DNA of 64,000 bases. Source: Diplosphaera chodatii. Lineage: Eukaryota > Chlorophyta > Trebouxiophyceae > Prasiolales > Stichococcaceae. The notes beneath the pieces were generated by a model that had not been told where the DNA came from, did not search any database, and was given only the letters and a program-made list of their open reading frames with translations. The position numbers were made by a program, and so were the translations under genes. Numbering within the stretch: position 1 is the stretch's first letter; the number at the start of each line of letters is the position of its first letter. Shown piece by piece: positions 1 through 15,588 of the stretch. The DNA is taken from assembly GCA_032358165.1 (NCBI GenBank), contig JAALGY010000015.1, positions 2,790,001 to 2,854,000 of the forward strand. The letters run 5' to 3'.

Positions 1-1307
1 CAGGGCAGCGTCATGCAATCCCAAGAGGCCGGGCCATAGCAACAAAACATTGCTGGTCGCAATCCTACATCCTTGAGGCGTATGTGACTGCTGCACTCAT
101 TCGCACCTGGATCGAATTGCGATAAAGACTCACGGTCCACCGCGCATCATGTCGTGGACATCATCACCAACCTGCGCCAACTGTCACGCCATTCTGCGTG
201 TAGGTTTTCGTATGCAGGTCAGCCGTGCGAGCTAGCCATTGCTGATTGCGCAATCGATACACTGGCACGCAGACTTGAAGCCAGGCAGACGACAAGGTAA
301 TGAGCTGCCCCACTCCTGCGATCGAGCCACCGGACAAGACGGTATATCACCATCGCCAATGCAGGTGACGACACCTCTGCCTACACAAGACGCATGCACA
401 TGACCATTTATGAATGGCCATGCGGTGCAGCGTACAGTAAGCAGTGTACTGAAACTGCATCGCCAAGAGGCCAAGGCTCGACTTTGCCCCTCAAAACCCT
501 CATCATTTGGTCATCGCAACGCCCTCAACAACCAATGCAGCACCGCAAACAGCCAGTCCACTGCAGGACCACTGTCGCACCATGTTGAAGAAAGGAGGTC
601 AGCTGTATCGACTGTGGATGGCCACTCGGCAGAAGAGCTGACCCAGCGCATCACCACATTACAGGCGTGCGGCGTCCAATCCGCTAAGCTCACGTGGTCA
701 CCAAAGCGTCAATCCTGCCGGGCAGGTACGAAGACGCAGTGCAAATGTGGATACATGTTAGGAGCTGTGCTCGGACTCGTCGAGCCATTTGATTGGGTGC
801 TGTGGCGAAGCCTTCAGCCAGCAGGTCGCACTCAGATCAGCTGCACTGGCTGTTCACGCTTGGTCAGGCTTCGCCGTTAAACCTGGTTGGTGGAACTGAC
901 ACCACTGCATGCTGCTGCACAGATGCAGTGCTCTTGCTGAACATGCGAGGGCTTGCAAATTCGAACTGATGCGGTTGAACTGTGCGCTCACCGCACCTGC
1001 GACGTTGCACCAAGCGAACACTGGCAGGCCAGCTGCTGAGCCCTTCTAGTGTAGTGCAGGCATTGGCGGCGAATGCAGTGACGTGCGCTTCGTTGCTGCT
1101 CTGGCAGCTGCTCCTGCTGCAAGCGCATCGAGGCCACGCTGGCAGCAGCTGCTGCTGTTGCACCAGCTGCCGCAGCGCGCTCTCGACCAGTCCCAGAGGC
1201 TGCAAACGCCAGTCTGGCGACTGGCACATCAGGTCAGGTGTAGCATAACAGCTGCAGCGCGGGGTTGTTGCAGCGAGTCCCCGTGAAGCAGAGCAGCAGC
1301 AGCAGCC
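1..1307. other. unassigned region upstream of the SLC43-like gene
   Basis: I find no open frame with credible splice sites or a recognisable family here. Short frames exist on both strands but look like random open frames of a GC-rich genome. The last part, including a CAG-rich run just before 1308, is likely promoter and 5' leader of the downstream transporter gene. The 3' end of an upstream gene could also lie here. Confidence 0.4.
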
Positions 1308-4300
1308 ATGCCACCCCGTGGCATCAAGAGGTACATCCCGCAGCGGGAGAAGTTTGCACATGGCTACACGGAGGCGAAGCACGCCATCGTGGCAGTCGCC
1401 ATTGTCGGCGAGGTGCTGCAGGGAGGCCTCGTCTTCGGCTGGAATGCGCTTGCGCTCATGCTGCAGCGGCTGGGCAACTTTGCCGGCAAGTGCGGAGACA
1501 TCACAGAGGGTGAGCATCTGGGCACTAAGCTGCAATGTGCAATGCACACCTCTACGCAACCTGCGGCCGGTTCGCCACAACAGCTTCATGAACTCCGGTT
1601 GTGTGACCTTGACATCGGCTTCATGCTGGCGGGCTACAGTGAACCGGACAGCGGGTGGCGTGTCGTGCAAGTCGCAAGAGTCAGAGCTGGCGGTGCTGTG
1701 GACGCTCGGCATCTTCGCCCTCAACTTTGGCCCAGTGCTTGTCGGCCCAGTGCTTGATGGTCTTGGGCCCAAGTGGACTGCTGTCATGGGTGAGAAAGTT
1801 TGAACCTGGTACGAGAGTCTGTTGTCGATGCCTCCTGCATCGAGCAACAAAAGCTCGTGCTGGGTGTTGCTGTCAACTCACATGTCAGCAGTGTGTGCCA
1901 GGGTCTGTACCGATTGCACACCTGTCACCCCGCGCTCTGCTCACCACAGCCTCTTTGCTCCTTTGCAGGGTGCTTCCTCAACATGCTGGGCCTGATCTTC
2001 CTGGGCGTGTCGCACACCGCGGACGGCGTGAACCTGCTGCACCCGGGCGCCATTCTGATCGGCCTGGGCGGCATCACGTTCCACCTGGCGCAGGCATGCA
2101 CACGATGTTTCCTTGCATGCTGTGGCAAGAACAACCGAGCATCCACATCCTTTGCAGCCCTTCACGACCTGCAGCGCCCATTGAGCGCTGCATGCAGACA
2201 CAGGCGTCAAACACCAGAACGTTCATGTCGATTGGTGTGTGCAGCTGCACATCAGCGGCCTGTTCCCCCGCAAGCGTGGCCTGATCAGCAGCATCTTCGT
2301 GGCGGGCTTCACCGGTTCCTGCATCATCTTCTACATCCTGCAGAAGATCTTCGAGGACCTGGGCGGCACACAGTGAGTCCTGATGCAGAGAGCCCTGATG
2401 CACCGAGTGCATGCAGCGCCGCAGCACATGTCTGCTGGTGCCTTCAATGCGTGCATCTGCCTCAGGGCTGTCAGTGAGTCTTCGGATGGCTTGCAATGAA
2501 CATGGCGCCACTTCTCATTTAGGAACGCCTACCGGGCGCTGCTGCTGATCTACGGCCTGGTGTTCTGCGGCGGCTACATCCCCGTGATGCTGTGGATCAT
2601 GCCGGACGAACCGTTTGCGGTGGGCGACGTGTATGTGTGGGGCCGCAGCTGGCGCCCCGTCACCAAGCTGCGCAGCGAGGTCGAGGTGAGCGTTCCCTCA
2701 TACACAATCACGGGGCTTTGCCTTGCGCTTGGAGCCCTGGTTGGCATGTTGGTGGAGGAGTCTGCAAGGACGCACGTTACTCGTACGCTCGAGTGACGCT
2801 GCGTGGTCTGAAGAGGCCCTGAGAGAGGCGGGAAGCGCATGGGTTGACGCTTCTCACCATCAGACACCCAGCGTCCTGGTGCTCTGTGTCAAGCAACTGA
2901 TGCAGGTGCAGCCAGTGCCTTGAACCCTGCCTTTGTGTCTGCTGCAGCTGCGGCACACCAGCGTGACAGACCTGCCAGCCAGCGCGGGAGACAGCAAAGG
3001 CTTCGGCTTGGCAGGCGACATTGAGCTCGCTGGTCAGAACGGTGAGCAAACCCATCCGACTCGCATGTGACCCCGCATGCTGCTGCTGGGGCGCAGACCC
3101 TTGCTGCTCTCACTGAGGGCAAGCTCCACCTGCTGAAGCAGCTGGTGGTACCCTTGTCTGCAGCTCAGCCTCGGGTGAATAGTGGAGGCATGCTCTTGTT
3201 GAGCTTACATGCTTCTGTTGCTTTGCAGGCGCTCCCAACGGCAATGGCATCGTCACAGACGGCCTGGTGTCGGGCGTGGCAGACAGCAGCGACCCGCGGT
3301 GGGCCGACGGCGGCGGCGCAGGCGCCAATGGCCGCGCCAGCGCCTTCCAGGACATCGACCTGGGCGGCCTCAGCGAAGTGGATGTGCGCGCTGTTGAAGT
3401 GCACTCCTGCGAGACCTGTCCACTGTTAGCTAGCTGCTCTGTCAGTGCTGCCGCCTCCACTCTGTCTGGAATCAGGCTGACGTTGCCCATTCGGCTGGTC
3501 AGGTTCTCGTCTGCTTGCGGAGGAACCGTGCTCCGTGCCGCTGGCTGCGCAGGTCAAGCGGTCGCAGTCACAGGGCTCAGACAGGGCGGAGAATGGCGAG
3601 GAGCCCGCGTCGCCGTCGGACCCCAATGTGCACCCGCCGCTCAACCAGGGCGTCGTGTGGGGGCCCCTGGTGCGTGTGGCTCTCAAAGACTGGTCCAAGT
3701 GCAGCTTGAGCTGTGACATTGTCGGGTTGTCCTGCAATCATCCAGGTTTTTGGCAGAACGACAGACTCTGCCGTGGTAACTGTGGCAATCTGCATACACG
3801 TCCTCAAGCATGCGGTGCAGACCGAACATTCGCAGCCTGTCAGATGGCTGCAACCTGACGCCTGGCGATGGTGTGTGCAGGTGTTTGAGCCGCGGCGGTT
3901 TGTGGAGCTGCGCAAGAAGGACTTTGTGACGCAGGCGCTGTCTGCCGAGTCCTTTGGCATGGGCATCTTCTACACCGTCAACGTGTTCTGGATCCAGTTC
4001 TACCTTGGTGGGGCTCTGTTGGCATACCTGCAGTGCAGCAATCGATGGCGGGGTTGCTGTCGCGGATGCATGAGCTGATGTGCATGGCATCTGCAACCCA
4101 GGCACGGCGCGGCTGCAGCTGCAGCACAAGGGGGATGACAACCACACGTACACGGACCTGGCCAACATCCTGCCGTGCGCCGGCATCCTGGGCCTGCCGA
4201 TCATCTCCTGGCTACTGGACAAAAAGGTGCCTGTTGGCTCTGAACCACATCATATAGCCATCGCCTGTGTTACTTGGATACGGTGTTGTTTTAACCATGT

Positions 4301-5351
4301 TCCCCAGGCTGCCTTCAACAAAACTTTGGCAGCAGCTTCCTGAATGCTCGTCCGCTGCCCGCAGGGGTACGGCATCACGCTGGCCACCATCAACGGCCTG
4401 TCCGTTCTCGCTTCTATTTTAGAGTCCATCCCCAGCCTCGGGCTGCAGGCGGTGACGCTGGTCGTCTGGACGGCCGCGCGCTACTTCCTGTACGCCAGCT
4501 ACTTCACCATCTTCGGCGTGCTGTTTGGGTTCAAGAACTTCGGCAAGATGGTCGCCATCGACAACACCTTCAACGGTCTTATTGGTGTGCAATTTCTTCA
4601 CTTTCTCCCCGGTTCAACCACTTCTGAGAACCGTTTAACCCTATGGAAACCCCCTTCTTCCTGCATGGATAATGCCAGTATCGTTCCTTCGAGATGTGCC
4701 AGCACAACCTCTGCGTGGGTCGGCAACACGCGTAGCTGATATGCTGCTGCTGCTGCTGCAGGCCTCCTCCAGCTACCGGTCAGCTGGCTGGGCATCCGCG
4801 CCCTGAATGGCAACTTCACGGCCATCAACGTGGCGCAGATCATCTTCCTGCTGCCCATCTTCATCTTCTGCTGGATGATGCACAGGCGCGCAGTCACTTG
4901 TGCACCATCGCGGTGCACCCAGACCCCTTGTTTGCCACATCCTTGCCGGGGCCATGCCAAGGTGCCATATGACGATTCCACCCATCAATTTCTGATACCT
5001 TTCTGTCAGAGTTGTGACATTGCTGCAGGTGGTCGACTGAGAACCTTGTTCCAATTCGCCCTCTGGTGCGAAAATAAATAAATATGGCAAAGCTAGCTGT
5101 ATTTTTGTCAATAAAAATTTTGTAGAAATATTAGTTCAAAAGTTTCAAATTCTGGATTTTCTGCTGCACGAAGGAGGGGCAAGAGCTGCCCATGAACATG
5201 GTGCGATGACTCAGCGTTGTGTTACTGCTATGGTGTGCATGTTGGTGTTGCCTTGGCAGCTTCTGCTACACGGTGATAGTGATAATGTTTTGCATGTCGT
5301 GCGCTGGTGCAGGTGCGCAGCAAGCAGAAGGGCGGCACCGGACGGTATTGA
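1308..5351 (+). CDS. SLC43-like major facilitator superfamily transporter
   Basis: Integral membrane transporter of the major facilitator superfamily, most like the SLC43 / yeast FMP42 group (large neutral amino acid transporters in animals; the substrate here is unknown). I place 13 exons: 1308-1509, 1679-1789, 1969-2093, 2245-2372, 2523-2685, 2948-3041, 3229-3383, 3553-3669, 3881-4007, 4102-4226, 4365-4584, 4762-4892 and 5313-5351, in phase throughout, giving 578 residues. Hydrophobic helices are clear in exons 1-5 and 9-12. The cytoplasmic motif HISGLFPRKRGLISS sits where SLC43 proteins carry their FPxxRG loop. A long hydrophilic Gly/Ser/Asp loop (exons 6-8) separates the two six-helix halves, as in SLC43. 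The C-terminal half ends in a basic tail (VRSKQKGGTGRY). The intron after exon 3 has a GC donor (CAG|GCATGC). The exon 7 end could be 3377 or 3383. A TGTAA polyadenylation-like signal lies at 5452-5456. The family call is firm; the substrate is not. Confidence 0.85.
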
Positions 5352-5778
5352 GCGCATCAACCCAGGGTTCAGTGCTGTCCACATTGGCTGCAGTGTCACG
5401 GTCTCCAGCGCCTTTGTGAGACAGTGCTACCGAGTGCTGAACCCACTTCTGTGTAAATTCATGATAGATTTGATGCTGCCACCGAGCATGCGGACGAAGT
5501 TTGGTACCTAACGAATGCATGCAGCTAGTGGCTTCTCTGATGCGCCGCGCTTGGTGTGACAATACCGTAGATCAGTGAAGCATATTCTAGGGCTAAACTT
5601 GGTGGACTTGGTGACAATGGAAGCCGAGAGTCAGGCCCAATTTGATGGCTGTGAAACACCTGTACGGTGATGACTTACAGCATGGCAATCCCAGCACAGG
5701 CAGAGCTCACAGCACTTGAAAGAGCGCCACTGCTGCAGGACAGCCAGCTGCCTAGACAGTGGTATGTAAGCCACCCGC
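5352..5778. other. convergent 3' intergenic region
   Basis: The plus-strand transporter and minus-strand RPS23 genes converge here. A TGTAA motif at 5452-5456 could end the transporter transcript. I see no other coding or structural signal. Confidence 0.5.
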
Positions 5779-7160
<1,382 letters not shown>

Positions 7161-8000
7161 GGTTACGGGCTTGACCACGCAGTCGCAGCAGCACCCGCAG
7201 CCGAAAAGGCAGGCGACTGTGCTGCTCGCTGCAGACACTGCCGGCTGGGAAGCCAAAGTCCAAAGCGCTGCATAGATTCCCTGCAGGGTTTGGAATGCGC
7301 GGGGCTCCTATTGAAGGTCAAGACTCCGAGGGATATAGTATAATAACGGCCGCCCAAACCCTAAACCCTAAACAAAGCGTTGACGTGATGATGCCCGTGC
7401 GAGCGTTTCTAGCCCGCTGAGACGCAAGCGCGACGTGCCACGCGATCCAGCATGGTCGACTGGGTTGGGCGGTCGTTGCAGAGTGTGTAAAGTGCACTTT
7501 ATACGGTGCGGCGCCTTGCGGCGCGTTCCATTTGGCCGAGGCGCTTATAAGATCATCGACCCCAAGTCTTGACCTGATTTAGCTGCTGCGGGAATGCGTG
7601 AGTCATGTCAATACGCACAAGATGCAGCATGCAGGTCGTTCTAGCGGTAAAAACAAAGCCTACCCCACCTCCCGAAATAACTCCCACGCTTGCTTCGTAT
7701 CAGTTCGCCTGTTTGCTCGCCTCGGTGCTGACCGTCAGACCTGGCTTGACATATCTGCGTGGCAGCACATCCGGTGTCGAAATCGTCCGCTGTGGCAGGA
7801 CGCTGACCAGACCAGCAGCAGGTGCTTACCGCACAGGCCGCTCGCATTCCAAAGTGTCTGACAGGCCGAGACTCTTCGCCTGCGGATTTCTCCGGAAGAG
7901 TGGGCATGACGAGCTTCATTGTACCTTCAGATGTGGATGACACTGCACGCGCTGGACTGTGAGACCTGTTACCCCGTTTGCAGGTTCAGGCGCAGTCACT
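7161..8000. promoter_or_regulatory. divergent promoter of RPS23 and the cysteine protease
   Basis: 840 bp separate the start codons of two divergent genes. The interval holds a double telo-box at 7356-7372, an AT-rich TATA-like stretch at about 7333-7346 and a GGTTGGGC motif near 7464, reminiscent of plant site II elements. Telo-boxes combined with site II elements are established in plant ribosomal-protein promoters. No open frame here looks coding. Confidence 0.5.
7356..7372. promoter_or_regulatory. double telo-box (AAACCCTAA-type)
   Basis: Two overlapping plant-type telomere units, AAACCCTAAACCCTAAA. In plants, short telo-boxes near ribosomal-protein gene starts are bound by Myb proteins of the TRB/SMH type and by Pur-alpha. 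Its place upstream of RPS23 fits that role; use in this alga is inferred. Confidence 0.6.
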
Positions 8001-10733
<2,733 letters not shown>

Positions 10734-11687
10734 GCGCTCAGCAGTCGCAGCCCGCGCTTGCGCCAGACGCCAGTTGAGATGAAGTGACTGTGGCTGTCGA
10801 GCAGCTTAATGCTATCAGAGCAACATCTGGCAATTCACCGTCAGATGCGTCCTGCCCAAGTGGCCACTTTGACTCTCTGGCGCGTCTGTATGCTAGCTAG
10901 ATAGCCATACGTCTGATGGCATGTTGGCTTCAGGCGCTTGTGATGATGTATCGCTGTTGTATGCCTGGCATGTGGGACACCGTGTATGGCTTTGATATGT
11001 TATGCAGCCGTTTGTTGGGACCACAGCGTGAGGGTTTCTCAGCGTTGCTGTGCACTGTGTGTCCATTGGGCTTCCGAAATGTCTTGATATGCAACCTGTA
11101 ACATCAGCAGGCTGTAGTTACAACCCCAACGTGCAGACTGTGATAATCGCAATCATGAGACTGCATTGGACGGTTGCCAACCTGCTGCTCTGGCCTTTCC
11201 GACCGTTGCCTGTGGAACGCAGGGTTTGCGGCGCAACATGCACGTTCAATTTGCACATTGCCAAAAAGTTACTTGAGTTTGCTTGCGAGTTCGACATTCC
11301 TAGATTACAGCAAATCGTGCGTACCCCTCGTATGTTGGTGCTGCAGCCAGCAAGTGGCAACGTTTTCTGGGAGGACATTCCTCCATTCGCACTTGGGGTG
11401 GCAGACTTTGGCAAAACAGCACCTCAAGACGTCACAGTCCGCTTGACGCTGTCGTTAAAGACCTCAGATGCTGAAATTAGTGGCATCGACGGCGGTGTCA
11501 GCATCGCCTGCAATTGAACCTCTGTGATGCGGGTGAGTGTGGAGGACTGGCGCATGCCATGTCGATGACCAGCGGCACACATCCATCCCCTCATCTTGTG
11601 CGCCGACAGAGCGCGAGACATCAGCAACGTTAGCTTCTACATGTGCCGTAGGCGCTACGCGATCTGCAACGTGTCGCGCTGCATGGG
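10734..11687. other. intergenic region between protease and CECR5-like genes
   Basis: About 950 bp, less GC-rich than the flanking exons. A plus-strand open frame at 11050-11517 (155 codons) has no recognisable motif, signal peptide or splice support, and I treat it as probably non-coding. The protease 3' UTR and the promoter of the next gene must lie here. Confidence 0.4.
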
Positions 11688-14315
11688 GTGCGGGCGGCGG
11701 CGCCCCAGCATGCTGCGCCCACGGCGATGATGCAGGATCAGGTCCTATCAGCACTGGGTTGCAGATGCCTCAGCAACGACGCAGACAACCCGAACGGCCC
11801 GCCAGCATTCGTGTTTGACATCGATGGCGTCCTGATCCGGGGTGGCGATGTGCTGCCCGCTGCCAAGCGGGCGCTCGCCAAACTGTACCAGCCCGGCGGT
11901 AACTTGCGACAAACAGCAAAGCGCGAGCGCGGTCAGTGAACTGCCTCATGTTGCATCATGCTGCCTGACAACACTGGTTGCAACCAGCAGTGGGCTCGGC
12001 ATGCAATGCAGGGGAGAAGCCGAAGCTGCCTGTCTGCTTTCTGACAAACGGGGGTGGCGTGACGGAGGCCCAGAAGGCCGAGGAGCTCAGCGGCTGGCTG
12101 GACGTGAATGTGCACGAGCACCAGGCACGCACGCTCCTGCAGATGCTTGAGATGCCCATGAGTTGAACACCAAAATGTCTGCACCGCTTTGAATGACGGT
12201 GGAGCCGCTGCGCCGTGATCCAACTTGCGACAATCCTCACATACCTGGCTTTCTGACCAGGGCACACACTCACACATGAGCGTCTGTACATGCACATCAA
12301 CTGAACTACAGCAGTCGTGTTTAGCTGGTTTGCGGCTTGCAGGTTGTGTTGGCACACACGCCTTTCCGCAGGCTCGCACAGCACACGCCGCTCCGCGACA
12401 AGCCGGTGGTTGTTGCGGGCGTGGGACAGCCTGCCCATGTGGCAAGGTACCAGTAGGACCTCTTCTCATGTGACACGGTTGTAAACTAGGTCTGCAATCT
12501 GCCAGTGTAGTAGCAGTGTCGGGCTGCGGTCCTGAGTGATAGCAGCAGGCCTACAGCAGCAACCCCTCGGCTGCTTCCTGCAGGCACTACGGCTTCCAGC
12601 AGGTGTTGACGCTTGGGGAGCTGCATGCGGCTGTGCCACATGCCGCCCCCTTTGCTCCTCGTTCAGGCAAGCATGCCAGTCTGGCCATGAGTGTTTTGCA
12701 GGGTGCTGAGGACTATGCTGCCGCCGGATGCAGACCCCAATGTGTTGACCATCGAAGCCATCGTCTGCTGAGCTTGTCCTGTTTGTCCTGTCTTCAGAGA
12801 GGGAGCCGCCAGCAGGGGGCATGGGCAGCGAGGCCAACCCCATCGCAGCCGTCCTGGTGTTCAAGGACCCGCAGGACTGGTACAGGGACGTCCAGCTGGT
12901 GCTGGACGTCATCATGTCAGGTACAACCCTGTCACAGCACGACCATCTGATGCGCTCGACGCTTCTAAGCAAGATTCCAGGTAGAAAGTCATCGGCCTTC
13001 ACAAATGAACAGGATCTTGCACATCGCATGCAGTCATAGGGATTTCAGCCTACGATCTGACACGTACACCTTGTGAGATGTCATGGTGCTGATGCAATTC
13101 AGGGGGGGTGCCAGGCCGGGAGGCGCCACCCGAGGGCGCGCCGCCGGTGCAGCTGTACTTTGCCAACCCCGACCTGCTGTGGGCCAACGAGTTCCCCACG
13201 CCCCGGCTGGGGCAGGGCGCCTTTGCTGCGTGCGTGCAAATGCTGCACAGGGAGGTCAGCGCTCGCCCTGCGCATGAGACAAAACCTAAGCTGACACCAA
13301 TGAGGGGTGCAGATGAGAGGTTGTGGACGCTTCTGATGTTGCCTGCCATTTCACGGCCTGCTGCTGACAGTCGTGGCATTAGTCGACCCAAGCGGCTTTT
13401 CTGTCTGTGCCAGGTGACTGGGAGGGATGTGCCGCACCTGAAGTTCTACGGCAAGCCCAACCCGGCGCCCTACCGCCTCATGGAGGGCCTGCTGCTGCAC
13501 CAAGCGCGGCTCCTGGGGCTGCTCGACGACAGCTCAGCACCAGCGTCAGGCATGGGCCCGGCAGCAGAGGTAGCGACAGCAGTGGATGAGTCGCCAGAGG
13601 CACTGGATGCGGAGCGGCCAGCGCAGCCGCTGCCCTTTTCCTCAGTGAGCAGCTGCTCGGCCACTCTTGACTTCAAGCCTGAGCACCTCATTGTCTCGAG
13701 GCAGGCCTGCATGCCAGGCAGCTTGATGTACACATAGCCCTAAGTAGGTCAACGTACACCAAATTATAGTTGCCCAGCGCACTGCAGACTGTGAAGCATG
13801 CGAGCAACTACCTCCTGATACAGCCTGCACAGAGCGCCTGCCCCCTGCCCTGCAGGTTTATGCAGTGGGCGACAACCCTGCAGCAGATGCGCGCGGCGCT
13901 AACAGAGCTGGGCCTCCCTGGGTCTCCTGCCTGGTACGCTCCCTCATGTTGTGGACGTCAGTCATGTCACAGCAAGCATCATACGATCTGAGTCTCCGCC
14001 GAGTATCAATGGTGCCTGCGGTAGCAGTGCCAGACGAAGCACACTGCATGCGCACACTTGCAGTACCACCCGCATACAGGCCGCGCTTCTTAGCCACTGT
14101 GTGCTGCCTGCTCCGACAGGCCGATGTAAGAGCCCTTACGGTTGGCACTGACTCTGCTGCTGAACCCTCCCGCTCCCCAGGTGCGCACCGGGGTCTTCCG
14201 AGGGGGCAGCAACTCCGAGACAGATCCAGCGCGCATTGTGGTGGATGACGTGGAGGCGGCCGTGGAGGCGGGGCTGCACAAAGCACGCAGCATGCGGTGG
14301 CACAGCCTGCGGTGA
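11688..14315 (+). CDS. CECR5/HDHD5-like HAD-superfamily hydrolase
   Basis: HAD-like phosphatase family protein of the CECR5 (HDHD5, TIGR01456-type) group, mitochondrial in other eukaryotes; its substrate is unknown. Nine exons: 11688-11898, 12012-12124, 12343-12446, 12584-12666, 12798-12920, 13103-13254, 13414-13692, 13856-13933 and 14181-14315, in phase, 425 residues. HAD motif I is FVFDIDGVLIRG (nucleophile and general acid DxD). Motif II is FLTNGGGVTE, the motif III lysine region is LKFYGKPNPAPY, and motif IV is VYAVGDNPAADARGAN. Two introns use GC donors (CAG|GCACGC at 12125, CAG|GCAAGC at 12667). The seventh exon may end at 13692 (GT donor) or 13704 (GC donor). The start is uncertain: ATG at 11688 gives a short N-terminal extension that could be part of a targeting peptide. 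A low-complexity insert (about residues 295-340) precedes motif IV. Confidence 0.86.
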
Positions 14316-15588
14316 CAGCGGGCCCGCTGCAGCAGCGCCAGATCAGTGGCAGCCGCCGCCCAGTCAGCTGACGGCAGTGATGCAAGTCGAACCTGAAGCG
14401 CAGCTCTGAACGACACGGGCAGATACACCGGCAGCCAATGTGCTGGACATATGTGTACATAAGTGGGTAACTACATACTGAATAGGCACGACCCTCGCTA
14501 TGGAAGCCGCCCATGTCATTCCCATCATGGGTGCAGGTCAGAGGGCTATGTAAGGCGGCAGCGTGCCAATGGCTTCCAAGTCACCTTTAGCGCACTGAAG
14601 CCTGCAGTGTTACTCCATTTCAGTTCTGCGACGATTCGGCAACCAGTATAGTCCGCAAACTTTGACAGCACAACACATTTTGCCACAGGGGTGCTCCCTC
14701 AGTTTCGCGGGCTGGCTCCGACACCACTTTTTGCCACAGCGGCTCCCGCTGGCCGATGCGCATCGCTTGCGTGGCGCCAGGCTCACAAGTCCAGTTTTGA
14801 CTCCTGCTCCTGCTTCACCTATGACGGAGAAGCCTGCCACAAGCGCGGCGCGTGCGCTAGAACTGCTAGATCCCGCGATTGGCAGCCATTTTGCTGCAGA
14901 GGTTAAGGCAGCCTGCCACACCAAGGTGAAACACCGGGCACGCGGCATTTTTGAAGTGGGTTGCAGCGCTCAGCCTGCCGGAAGCTTATCAAGGCTATTC
15001 TCTGAGTTGTTTCCAAACTAACATGGGGCCAGCAGAACGTCAGCAGGACCAGCCGAAGGCAGAGGCAGCTTCACCCAAGAGTGCAGGGTAGCCGGCAGGC
15101 AAGGATCTTTTCGCACTAGTGCGCCCTGCGCTCTGTCCTACCATCTCTAAGCAGCATAAATAGGTGATCTGGCAGCCCCCTTTCGGGTTTGGTGGGCCAC
15201 AGAGCTTTGCACTCCCCGGCCATCAGCATGCGATGTGCATGAGTGAAGTATCAGGCTGAAGATTCCTGATGCCCGAAAGCTACCAGAACGGTGTCTGATG
15301 TGTTCGGAACTATTGTAGGTTTGCTGCAGTGCTCGAGGGTCCTGTATGTCGCGAGTCAGATTGCTGGCATGCAGCCTGATGAACCCGTGGCTTGGGTCCG
15401 CCTGCTGACCCACCAGGTCTCAGATGTATGGCAAGTTCCCAAGACAGATGGTTGGCAGTGTGCAGCGGTACAGTGGGCATTCGTGAGCCTGAATATCTGA
15501 ACTTTATGCCAGCACATGCACTCCATGCGCACTCTGCTTGCTGAAGGTGGCACTCGTTGCTGCAGGTGACTCTCTGGCAGCAGCCAGG
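14316..15588. other. intergenic region upstream of the 789-residue protein gene
   Basis: About 1.27 kb. A plus-strand frame at 14662-15021 (119 codons) and its antisense frame have no recognisable motif; neither is convincing. Part of this region could be 5' UTR or small upstream exons of the next gene, because the frame just before its first ATG is also open. Confidence 0.35.

Noticed and set aside
864..1850. 328-codon minus-strand open frame
   Set aside because: It overlaps the first exons of the transporter on the opposite strand and has no motif, signal peptide or splice support; GC-rich coding DNA commonly leaves antisense frames open.
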